Assembly (NCBI GenBank): GCA_026986785.1
Contig: JALSNW010000029.1
Span: 1-35,075 of the forward strand
Direction: 5' to 3'
Length of the DNA: 35,075 nt
Origin: Deltaproteobacteria bacterium
GTDB taxonomy: Bacteria > Desulfobacterota > Dissulfuribacteria > Dissulfuribacterales > QOAL01
The notes below the pieces were generated by a model. It saw nothing but the letters and a program-made list of their open reading frames with translations, searched no databases and was not told the DNA's origin. Shown piece by piece: positions 18,416 to 26,111 of the stretch (its first letter is position 1; each line of letters opens with the position of its first letter). The position numbers and the translations under genes were made by a program.

Positions 18416-21073
18416 ATGCTGGACTGGCTGAAAAAACAGGTGGGGCGTTTCCAGGAGAAACGTCAGCAAAAGGCCCATGAGTATCTCCAAGAACTCAAAT
18501 GGAGGTATCAGATATTTCGGTCGCTTCTCTATGAAAATACCAGGGCCGTGGAGCTTATTACTGACATCGATCTGAAGTTTAGGGAGTCGGATTTCTTTGG
18601 TCCAGATGTCAGGCACAAGATCCGCGAGCTCGTGGATGTGACAGCCGAGCTTGTGGAGAAGCTGAACCAACTCGATTACGACAGGCACGCAGCCTTGTTC
18701 AACATCCAGAAGAAGGTTGGCGCGAGGATCGATGAGTTGTTGAAAAAGATCCCCAGCTACAAGGATCTCCCCTATTGTGTACCCATCGAGGAATTGCCTC
18801 CTCAGTGTTCTCAATTTGCAGGGGGAAAGGCCTGTACCTTGGCGAAATTGAGGGCTGAAGATGGGTTTCATGTGCCTGATGGGTTTTCCGTGTTGGTCAA
18901 TGGATGCCGATATTTTCTCGAAGAAAGCGGGTTGTCCATTGCAATACTGAAAAGGCTTCAACCTGTTATTTTCAAGGGCAAAGAGATGACCAGCCAACTG
19001 GAGGAGGAAATCAAAAGACAGGTAATGGGGGCACAACTTCCCGGCCCCTTGGAGGAGGCCCTCAGGCGTATGTCCTCCAAATTCTTTGAGCAGGGCAAGG
19101 GGCTTGCCGTAAGGAGCAGTGCCCTTAGTGAAGATGGGGCGCAGCATTCGTTTGCTGGGCAGTTCACGTCTGTGTTGAATGTGGTCTCCTTTGAAGGTCT
19201 CAAGAAGGCAGTAAAAGAGGTCATTGCAAGCAATTTCAATGGTCGGAGTCTGGCTTACAGGATCGGGGCTGGTATGAATGCCTTGGATTTCAACATGGCT
19301 GTCTTGTGCATAGAGATGGTAGACGCGGAAAAGGCCGGGGTCATTTTCTCTCTGGATCCGAATGACCAGGAACTGAGGACCATGCTCATCAGCGCCCTGT
19401 ATGGTATGGGGGAGCTGGTAGTCTCTGGCGCCTCTATGGTTGATGTGTACAAGCCATTCAGGAGGTCAGAGGCTGGCGTGCTCTTTGCAGAGCCCCCTGT
19501 CATAGCGAAGAAGACAAAGCGCCTGACACTGGACCCAAAAGGAGGCCTCAGGGAAGAGGATATTCCCCCTGGGATGCAACAGAGGCCTGTCCTGTCAGAA
19601 GACGAGGTAAGGGAGCTTGTGTCTCTCAGTCTCAGGATAGAAAAGGTCCTTGGAGGCCACCAGGATATAGAATGGGCCATTGACAAGGAGGGGAGGGTTT
19701 GGATCATCCAGGCCCGTCCTCTGATCCTGGAGGGGCCGTCGAAGAAGCGCAAGTTTGATCTGGAGCACAGGACCTCCTTGTTCGAAGAGAGCCTGATAAC
19801 CTCCAGGGGGATAGTGACAGGCAAGGTAAAAAAGATACGTAGCCGTCAAGACCTTGATGCCTCCTTTGACGAGCCCACCATCTTGGTCATGCATCGTAGT
19901 CTCGTGGATGCAGCTAAGGTCATGAGCCGTATCGTTGGACTCTTGGTGGATTTTGGCAATCCGGCAGATCACCTTTCGTGTGTTGCTAGGGAATATGGCA
20001 GGCCGATGTTGGTGGGCCTTGTCGATGCCATGAAAAGGCTCGAGGATGGAACTTGGGTCACCATCGATGCCGATCATGGCAGGGTGTTTGAGGCAGAGGA
20101 CCAGGAGATAAAAGATGCCATAGCCGAGTTCAGGAAAAGAAGACAACAGCAACAAAAATCCCTTGAAGCAGGCCAACAGAAGAATACTGTGCTGGAAGAG
20201 CTCAAGGCATTGACCGTCAAACTGAACCTGACAGATGCCTATGGGCCTACTTTTTCCATCATGGAGTGCCGTTCTCTCCACGATATAGTGCGCTACGTGC
20301 ATGAAAAGGCCGTAATGGCCTTTTTCAAGGCAGGAGATGAACTACTTGAAGAGACATCTGGTGTTGTCTACAAGCTCGAGAGCGATATCCCCTTTTTCCT
20401 CCAGATAATAGATATGGGAGGAGGATTGGTGCCGGAACTGAAAAAAAAGAGAAGTGTTACCCCTGATGAAATACGCTGCCGGCCCTTCAAGGCCTTGTGG
20501 AAGGGAATCTCCACCCCAGGGCTCAGATGGGCAGGGCCTCCTCCTGTGGTCGGCAATGTCAGTTCCGTAGTGGGGCGATGGATGTCTGACACCAGGAGTC
20601 AAAGGCCTCTTGGTATGCCAAACTATCTGATAATTGCCAGGGATTATCTCAACCTCAATGCCAGGATGGATTTTCATTTCACCATGGTGGATAGCCTATG
20701 TGGCCTCGATCACAGAGAGAACCACGTAAAATTCCGGTTCAAGGGTGGAGGGACCACCTTGAAACAGCGTAACAGGCGAGCCCGTGCCATAGGGGAGATA
20801 CTCGAGCGTGCAGATTTTTTCACTGATGTCAAGGCAGACCTGGTGAATGCCACATTCGCATATGCCCCGGCCGAGGTCATCGAGGAAAAGCTCGTAATAG
20901 TCGGTAGGCTTCTTGGCTTTACAAGGCTTATAGATGCGGCCATGTACAGTGACGAAACCCCCCACCTGGTTGCCGACGCCTTTTACGAAGGGGACTATGA
21001 GCTTAATAAACTCGTGGAGATGATCTCGAGGCAGCAGGGGAAAGAGGAAAAGCAGGACGTGACTCATGCGTGA
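18416..21073 (+). CDS. PEP-synthase-like ATP-grasp/phosphohistidine protein, paralogue 2
   Basis: An 885-residue protein with the same plan as its upstream neighbour. A basic helical N-terminus (1-115) precedes the ATP-grasp region with FAGGKACTLAKL (134-145), LAVRSSALSEDGAQHSFAGQF (230-250) and DIEWAIDKEG (417-426). The swivel domain has phospho-His519 in DFGNPADHLSCVARE. A Gln/Lys-rich helical linker (565-595) leads to the C-terminal domain with ECRSLHDI (617-624), LESDIP (654-659), IIDMGGG, ARDYLNL (741-747), DFHFTMVDS and VKFRFKGGG. No PEP/pyruvate barrel is visible. It lies 22 bases after paralogue 1, so the two are one operon and could form a heteromer. Its 3' end overlaps the convergent phosphatase gene by 10 bases. 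The substrate is unknown. Confidence 0.8.
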   Translation: MLDWLKKQVGRFQEKRQQKAHEYLQELKWRYQIFRSLLYENTRAVELITDIDLKFRESDFFGPDVRHKIRELVDVTAELVEKLNQLDYDRHAALFNIQKKVGARIDELLKKIPSYKDLPYCVPIEELPPQCSQFAGGKACTLAKLRAEDGFHVPDGFSVLVNGCRYFLEESGLSIAILKRLQPVIFKGKEMTSQLEEEIKRQVMGAQLPGPLEEALRRMSSKFFEQGKGLAVRSSALSEDGAQHSFAGQFTSVLNVVSFEGLKKAVKEVIASNFNGRSLAYRIGAGMNALDFNMAVLCIEMVDAEKAGVIFSLDPNDQELRTMLISALYGMGELVVSGASMVDVYKPFRRSEAGVLFAEPPVIAKKTKRLTLDPKGGLREEDIPPGMQQRPVLSEDEVRELVSLSLRIEKVLGGHQDIEWAIDKEGRVWIIQARPLILEGPSKKRKFDLEHRTSLFEESLITSRGIVTGKVKKIRSRQDLDASFDEPTILVMHRSLVDAAKVMSRIVGLLVDFGNPADHLSCVAREYGRPMLVGLVDAMKRLEDGTWVTIDADHGRVFEAEDQEIKDAIAEFRKRRQQQQKSLEAGQQKNTVLEELKALTVKLNLTDAYGPTFSIMECRSLHDIVRYVHEKAVMAFFKAGDELLEETSGVVYKLESDIPFFLQIIDMGGGLVPELKKKRSVTPDEIRCRPFKALWKGISTPGLRWAGPPPVVGNVSSVVGRWMSDTRSQRPLGMPNYLIIARDYLNLNARMDFHFTMVDSLCGLDHRENHVKFRFKGGGTTLKQRNRRARAIGEILERADFFTDVKADLVNATFAYAPAEVIEEKLVIVGRLLGFTRLIDAAMYSDETPHLVADAFYEGDYELNKLVEMISRQQGKEEKQDVTHA

Positions 21074-21720
21074 ACAAATTTCCTCTCTGGCAGTACGACA
21101 GCAGTGAGCAGGTTGCCATAGGCTGCCCCGGTGTCTATGCCGATCTTGTCTTCTGTCACCAGAGGAAGCTCAAAAGGTGTGTGGCCAAATACCACGGTCT
21201 TGCCAATAGTGACCCTGGATTCCAAAAAGATATCCCGCACCTCGCAAAAATCCATGGCCGTCTGTTTCTCCAAGGCTATATCAGGTCTGACCCCGGCGTG
21301 TACGAAGAAGTATTCCCCTTCTTCGTGAAAGAGCTTCAGATTTTTTAGGAACCGAGTATGTTCTTCTGGCATGAATGAAAGGGTGTGAAGGCGGCTCAGG
21401 TCCTCTTCTCCATAGCTCCTGAGAAAATTTTCTATCTTTTGCTGTCTGAGATATGGAATAAGGGCCTCATCCGGGGCCTTGACATATTCCAGGAGCAGAT
21501 TTTCATGGTTTCCCAAGAGGCAAACAACCCTTTCAAATGTCTTTTGTAGCTGGACGAGGGTTGAGATAACCTCCTTTGAGTCGGGGCCCCGACCTATGTA
21601 ATCCCCAAGAAAGACTGCCGTGTCTTCATCCCGAAGGGAGAGGCGTTCAAGGAGGTCATGTAGTTTGGTACTACAGCCGTGAATATCACCGATTGCTATT
21701 ATCCTTCTGCTTGATGTCAT
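21064..21720 (-). CDS. PPP-family metallophosphatase
   Basis: A 218-residue protein with the full set of PPP Ser/Thr phosphatase metal-binding motifs: GDIHG near the N-terminus, GDYIGRGPDS, GNHE, the first metal histidine in FVHAG and the last in GHTPFE. Bacterial relatives dephosphorylate phosphoproteins or cleave diadenosine tetraphosphate; I cannot tell which here. I chose the ATG at 21720, with AGGACAG just upstream, over the TTG at 21753. It converges on dikinase-like paralogue 2 with a 10-base overlap of the 3' ends. A role in reversing a phosphorylation made by those proteins is possible but is only inference from position. Confidence 0.88.
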   Translation of the reverse strand: MTSSRRIIAIGDIHGCSTKLHDLLERLSLRDEDTAVFLGDYIGRGPDSKEVISTLVQLQKTFERVVCLLGNHENLLLEYVKAPDEALIPYLRQQKIENFLRSYGEEDLSRLHTLSFMPEEHTRFLKNLKLFHEEGEYFFVHAGVRPDIALEKQTAMDFCEVRDIFLESRVTIGKTVVFGHTPFELPLVTEDKIGIDTGAAYGNLLTAVVLPERKFVHA

Positions 21721-21891
21721 GGTCTGTCCTGAAAAGAATATCGCCCATATCAATGGTGAAGCCCAGATTGTGCAGTCAAGATACCTGAAAAAGACAATTC
21801 TTTTGAATGATTACATGGTTAGCATACATCTGATCCCATTTTATTTTCGTTCTATAAAGGTGAAGTCCAATCTGTGATCAGTCTTCAGGCA

Positions 21892-22014
21892 TTTGAGGCT
21901 CCAAGGGCTTGCAATCTTGCTGAATCTGTTTTGGTGCCTGGCAGTTGAAGTGCCAAAAATACATATGTGTGCCCTCCTCGTATCTTCTGAAAGCCTGTGA
22001 GCTGTATAATCCAG
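21892..22014 (-). repeat. Dispersed repeat, copy A
   Basis: About 123 bases that match copy B (28995-29116) at roughly 70-75% of positions in a hand alignment. Shared blocks include GGATTAT, GAAGAT, AGGGCA, GTATTTT, ACTTCAA, CAGATTC and ATTGC. Small indels shift the frame between copies, so conservation looks nucleotide-level rather than coding. A shorter stretch also matches copy C (30300-30404). Confidence 0.55.
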
Positions 22015-22187
22015 ATTAAAATATGCACAAATTTCTATCTTATCACGATACTATAACCTTTGCATGGTCTTGTCGTCCTATTGAACTGCCTGTTTCCATA
22101 GTGACAACACACCACGTGGGGGAATTTTTTGTTGCAAAATGAAGCAGTATTTATCCTGAAAAATCAATAAATTTTTTGTCGCAGGTG

Positions 22188-22217
22188 GTGACTTCCAGTG
22201 TGTGAAAAATTTATAAT
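22188..22217 (+). promoter_or_regulatory. Promoter for the first TauE/SafE transcript
   Basis: A perfect -10 box TATAAT (22212-22217) lies 18 bases after GTGACT (22188-22193, 4 of 6 to the -35 consensus). A second TTGACA at 22223-22228 has only a poor -10 after it (TAAATA). Start of transcription would be near 22224, about 80 bases before the small membrane-protein gene. Confidence 0.5.
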
Positions 22218-22304
22218 GAGCCTTGACAGGCGTAGCAGTTGGGTCTAAATACTGTGGCTGCTTGTGAATAAGGATTCATTCTGAAAAATGGAGGGTGTTT
22301 CATT

Positions 22305-22544
22305 ATGAAACCGAAAAAATCCAAACGCGCTCTCGCTATCAAGACCTTGGTCTTTGGTGCCTTGTCCGGAACTTTGTACTACCTGTTGTTTTCCAATGTG
22401 GACTGGGTGACCACAACTTACACAATGGGTGGCTGGCATACAGTCTATCCAGTGGGGACAGCACTCTTGTTCTCGTTTGTTCATGGTGCATTCGCCAGTA
22501 ATTTTCTCGCACTATTGGGGATAGAACCTAAGGGAGGACATTAA
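22305..22544 (+). CDS. small two-helix membrane protein
   Basis: A 79-residue protein with a basic N-terminus (MKPKKSKR) and two hydrophobic segments (about residues 11-28 and 47-70) joined by a short loop with WVTTTYTMGGWHTVYP. It ends in KGGH. The ATG has GGAGGG 9 bases upstream, an excellent ribosome site, which supports real translation. It lies 39 bases before the TauE/SafE gene on the same transcript, so a small accessory subunit of that exporter is likely. I do not recognise the family. Confidence 0.75.
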   Translation: MKPKKSKRALAIKTLVFGALSGTLYYLLFSNVDWVTTTYTMGGWHTVYPVGTALLFSFVHGAFASNFLALLGIEPKGGH

Positions 22545-22583
22545 GAAAATCAAGAAGCAGTATTTCCGGAGGAGGCAATGGTG

Positions 22584-23897
22584 ATGAAACGTCTTTTAAT
22601 GGCAATGGTAATAGTATTGGTATGCTGTTTGACGGCAACTGTAGTACTTGCAGGAGGAGGTGGTCCTCCAAAGAACCTGATCAAGGGTTTTTTTCTCAAG
22701 ATCAACCCTGACCATACAGCAATATTCAAGAAGGATGTCACAGGTGAAGAGATCAGCTTGAAACTGTCAGAAGACATCAAGCCCGAAGATATACCCATGA
22801 ACAGGAAGGTCTTGGTGACACTTAAAACAGAGGGACATGAGATCACCAACGAGGTCAAGCGTATCTCGATAATGTTTATAGACCTTCCGGTGAGCAAGGT
22901 GATAGCCCTTTTGGTGGTTGGTCTGATTGGGGGACTGTTGAGCGGCTTTATTGGCTCAGGAGGGGCCTTTGTGCTCACACCCTCCATGATGTCTTTGGGG
23001 GTCCCCGGGGCTGTTGCAGTGGCCAGTAACATGTGTCACAAGTTTCCCAAGGCAATGGTAGGTGCTTATAAACGTTGGAAGTACGGGCAGGCCGATGTGA
23101 AACTCGGCCTTTTCATGGCTGCTTCTGCTATCGTTGGGGTCCAGATAGGTATACAGATACAGAAATACATACTGGATCATTGGGGCAATGCCGGCTCCAA
23201 CCTCTATGTGAGTCTCATGTTCGTCATAATACTTGTAGTAGTGGGTACATATGTTTTCTATGATGCTTTTAAACTAAAGAAAGGTGGGAAAGAGGCCGAA
23301 GTCACAAAACTTGCCTTGGCCCTACAGAAGATAAACCTGCCTCCAATGATCCATTTCAAGCAGGCAGGCATAACAATCTCCATCTGGTTTACCATACCAG
23401 TGGGGGTGGCAACTGGTATGCTGGCAGCCACTATAGCAGTAGGTGGTTTTATCGGGGTGCCTGGGCTTATTTACGTCATAGGTGCGTCTGCTGTGGTTGC
23501 AAGTGCTACCGAGTTGGTAATCGCATTTGTCATGGGTATGTGGGGGTCCATACAATGGGGTTTGAGTGGTCTGATTGATATTCGTCTTACTTTGTTGATC
23601 CTCGCTGCCTCTCTGATCGGGGTACAGCTTGGTGCCCTGGGGACAACCTATGTAAAGGACTATATGATAAAGATAGTCATGGGGGCTGTCATGCTCATAG
23701 TTTCTGTCAGTCGTGGGGCAAAGATACCAGCCTATCTCGCAGACTTGGGCCTTCGTCCTCCTTTGACTCCTCAAACAGCGGCATTATACGATGCCATAAG
23801 TTTTTGGGCTCTGGTCGCCGCCCTTGGGGCTGCTGGCATAATCATATCGGCAGCCATGATAAGGGGCATGCTCCAGGCCAGGGCCGAGGGCTTGTAG
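22584..23897 (+). CDS. TauE/SafE family exporter with extra N-terminal periplasmic domain
   Basis: A 437-residue membrane protein. A cleavable-looking signal (residues 1-23, ending VVLAGGGG) and a periplasmic segment of about 70 residues with a KDVTGEEISLKLSEDIKPEDIP-type stretch precede the TauE/SafE fold. That fold has two related halves, the first starting GGLLSGFIGSGGAFVLTPSM and the second GMLAATIAVGGFIGVPGLIY. Family members export sulfite, sulfoacetate or related organosulfur anions. The start at ATG 22584 puts GGAGG 8 bases upstream; the ATG at 22578 is too close to it. Transport direction and substrate are inferred from the family only. Confidence 0.87.
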   Translation: MKRLLMAMVIVLVCCLTATVVLAGGGGPPKNLIKGFFLKINPDHTAIFKKDVTGEEISLKLSEDIKPEDIPMNRKVLVTLKTEGHEITNEVKRISIMFIDLPVSKVIALLVVGLIGGLLSGFIGSGGAFVLTPSMMSLGVPGAVAVASNMCHKFPKAMVGAYKRWKYGQADVKLGLFMAASAIVGVQIGIQIQKYILDHWGNAGSNLYVSLMFVIILVVVGTYVFYDAFKLKKGGKEAEVTKLALALQKINLPPMIHFKQAGITISIWFTIPVGVATGMLAATIAVGGFIGVPGLIYVIGASAVVASATELVIAFVMGMWGSIQWGLSGLIDIRLTLLILAASLIGVQLGALGTTYVKDYMIKIVMGAVMLIVSVSRGAKIPAYLADLGLRPPLTPQTAALYDAISFWALVAALGAAGIIISAAMIRGMLQARAEGL

Positions 23898-23985
23898 CTT
23901 GTCTGTTCTTATATGTTTGCAACATTTTTTTGGATTTAATTTTTTCAATTGCAATAAAGATGATTGAGGGTTGTTTGCCAATAAT

Positions 23986-24008
23986 GGCACTTTGACAAAC
24001 TAAGTGCC
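23986..24008 (+). other. Stem-loop in the 3' region of the first TauE/SafE transcript
   Basis: A perfect 7-bp stem GGCACTT (23986-23992) with AAGTGCC (24002-24008) has a 9-base loop. It lies just before the main terminator and has no T-run of its own. Confidence 0.4.
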
Positions 24009-24023
24009 TTAGAAGACAGGTTG

Positions 24024-24061
24024 AACGGCAGTAGTCATCTCGTAGCTACTGCCGTTTTTTT
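24024..24061 (+). terminator. Terminator after first TauE/SafE gene
   Basis: A perfect 11-bp stem AACGGCAGTAG (24024-24034) with CTACTGCCGTT (24046-24056) has an 11-base loop and runs into seven T's. It separates the first TauE/SafE unit from the SLC13 permease transcript. Confidence 0.92.
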
Positions 24062-24142
24062 GTAATTAATTGTGTAAAAGGTTTAATTGGCCGTATATAT
24101 ATAAGAGGGACTTAATAAAAAAAGAACATGGTAGGGAGAATT

Positions 24143-26095
24143 ATGAAGAACAGATTCGTTAAAGAGATGTTTGCAGGTGTATTTGCCTGTTTACTCATGT
24201 TTTTGGGGCAATCAGTGTTTGCAGCCGAAAAATTGGTGTCGCAATCCCCTGTCCTGACAAATGACATCATGATAGTGCTTGCTGTGCTTGTCTTTGCCAT
24301 TTTGTTATTCATCTTTGAATGGGTAAGGGTGGATGTTGTTGGGATCTTGATGATGGTCATATTGCCCCTCCTTGGAGTTGTCACTGCCAAGCAGGCCATC
24401 AGTGGACTTAGTTCCAATGCAGTGGTCTCCATCATAGCTGTAATTATCATCGGGGCTGGTCTTGATAAGACCGGGGTCATGAATATCCTTGCCAGGCAGA
24501 TCATAAAGCTTGCTGGGAAGTCAGAGACGAGGATAATGGCCCTCATTGCGGCAACAGTGGGTCTTATCTCAAGTTTCATGCAAAATATAGGTGCAGCCGC
24601 CCTCTTCATGCCTGCTGCTACCAGGATCAGCAAGCAGCTTGGCGTGCCAATATCACGCATACTCATGCCAATGGGGTTTTGTGCAATCATTGGCGGATGT
24701 ATCACCCTCGTTGGTTCAAGTCCATTGATCCTCCTTAACGACCTCATGGAGCAGTGGTGGAACAACAATATCTCTTTATTGGGAGGCAAGGCCTTTGAAC
24801 CCTTTGGCCTTTTTACTGTCACCCCCATGGGTCTTGCCCTTTTGCTTGCAGGCATCGTCTATTTCGCCCTATTGGGTAGGTGGATCCTTCCTGCCAAAGA
24901 GGCCCAGGAAGGTTCAGGGCTCATGTCTGGACAGGTCGAGAGCCTTTATTCCATTAAGGTGGGCAAGAGGCCCTTCGAGATGGTTGTGCCGGAAAAATGG
25001 AGGCCGAGAAGTCTCGATGATCTAAATTTCAGACCTACATACAAGTCGACCATCGTTGGGATCTATAAGCCAAAAGAGAAGAAGATGATCCTTTCTCCCC
25101 AGAGGGACGATGTTGTCGAGCCTGGAGACATAGTGGCCGTTTTTGGCAGGCAACAACATGTAAAAGAAATAGAGCATGATCTTGGTTGGAAGGCAAAGGA
25201 GGATATGGAGTATTTTGCAGAGATGCTTTCTCCCAATAATAGCGGTGTCGTGGAGGCGGTCATTCCCCCAAATTCAAAACTCGTTGGCACTACCATGAGG
25301 GACCTCCATTTCAGAAAGACCTTTGGAGTAAATCCTCTTGCCCTGAACAAGGGGGGTGAGATCATACGAAGGAATATCTCGAGGATGAAGCTGCGCTCTG
25401 GAGATGGTCTTCTCTTACTTGGGCCATGGGAGAGGCTTCATTATCTGAAGAAGAAGGGAATCCTGCTTTTTACCGAGGACCTCAAGGGTGAAATAATGCG
25501 GCCAGATAAGGCCCTGCCAGCCTTGGCCTGCCTGGCTCTTGCCCTTACCCTGGCCCTTGGCTTCCATGTTCAGCTTTCCATATCTCTTCTCAGTGGGGCC
25601 CTTGGCATGGTGCTTTTGAAGGTCATGTCCATAGATGAGGCCTATCAGTCAGTGGACTGGATGACGGTTTTTTTACTTGGCGGTTTGATACCTTTGGGTA
25701 TAGCCTTTGAGACCACAGGGGCAGCCCGTTACATTGCCACGAGTATCATGAATGCCATGGGAGAGGTGAGTCCATTTATGCTGCTACTGATCGTTGGCCT
25801 CCTGACCTCATTCTTCACCCTTGTGGCTTCAAATGTTGGTGCTACCGTGCTGCTGGTTCCTCTTACCATGAACATGGCATTTCAGGCTGGGGCAGATCCC
25901 AAGATGGCGGCCTTGGTGGTGGGCATAGCAGCCTCCAATACGTTTGTACTCCCTACACATCAGGTGAATGCACTCATCATGAGGCCAGGTGGGTATCGTA
26001 CCATTGATTATGTAAGGGCCGGGACCGGTATGACCATATTATATCTCGTTGTAATGATGGCCATGCTCAAATTCGTTTACGGTATTTCCGCTTGA
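24143..26095 (+). CDS. SLC13-type anion permease with two RCK_C (TrkA-C) domains
   Basis: A 650-residue membrane protein. A signal-like N-terminus (MKNRFVKEMFAGVFACLLMF, ending VFA) is followed by a first block of helices with SNAVVSIIAVIIIGAGLDKTG. Two cytoplasmic RCK_C-like regulatory domains follow (about residues 275-365 and 372-450, the first with RDDVVEPGDIVAVFGR and the second with RSGDGLLLLGPWE). The second helix block carries VASNVGATVLLVPL and ASNTFVLPTHQVNALI. This is the plan of SAC1-like SLC13 permeases, some of which carry or sense sulfate. I start at ATG 24143, behind GGGAG; ATG 24128 in the same frame has no ribosome site. First gene of a run with the NhaD-type permease 16 bases downstream. 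Confidence 0.87.
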   Translation: MKNRFVKEMFAGVFACLLMFLGQSVFAAEKLVSQSPVLTNDIMIVLAVLVFAILLFIFEWVRVDVVGILMMVILPLLGVVTAKQAISGLSSNAVVSIIAVIIIGAGLDKTGVMNILARQIIKLAGKSETRIMALIAATVGLISSFMQNIGAAALFMPAATRISKQLGVPISRILMPMGFCAIIGGCITLVGSSPLILLNDLMEQWWNNNISLLGGKAFEPFGLFTVTPMGLALLLAGIVYFALLGRWILPAKEAQEGSGLMSGQVESLYSIKVGKRPFEMVVPEKWRPRSLDDLNFRPTYKSTIVGIYKPKEKKMILSPQRDDVVEPGDIVAVFGRQQHVKEIEHDLGWKAKEDMEYFAEMLSPNNSGVVEAVIPPNSKLVGTTMRDLHFRKTFGVNPLALNKGGEIIRRNISRMKLRSGDGLLLLGPWERLHYLKKKGILLFTEDLKGEIMRPDKALPALACLALALTLALGFHVQLSISLLSGALGMVLLKVMSIDEAYQSVDWMTVFLLGGLIPLGIAFETTGAARYIATSIMNAMGEVSPFMLLLIVGLLTSFFTLVASNVGATVLLVPLTMNMAFQAGADPKMAALVVGIAASNTFVLPTHQVNALIMRPGGYRTIDYVRAGTGMTILYLVVMMAMLKFVYGISA

Positions 26096-26111
26096 TAGGA
26101 GGGCTTGTATT

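Larger units (their letters stand above)
21721..22304. other. Long intergenic region with repeat copy A and a promoter
   Basis: Nearly 600 bases without a credible gene, between the phosphatase 5' end and the small membrane protein. It holds the divergent promoters, dispersed repeat copy A (21892-22014, minus orientation) and a good plus-strand promoter at 22188-22217. The part from 22020 to 22180 is AT-rich; I see no further clear structure in it. Confidence 0.5.
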
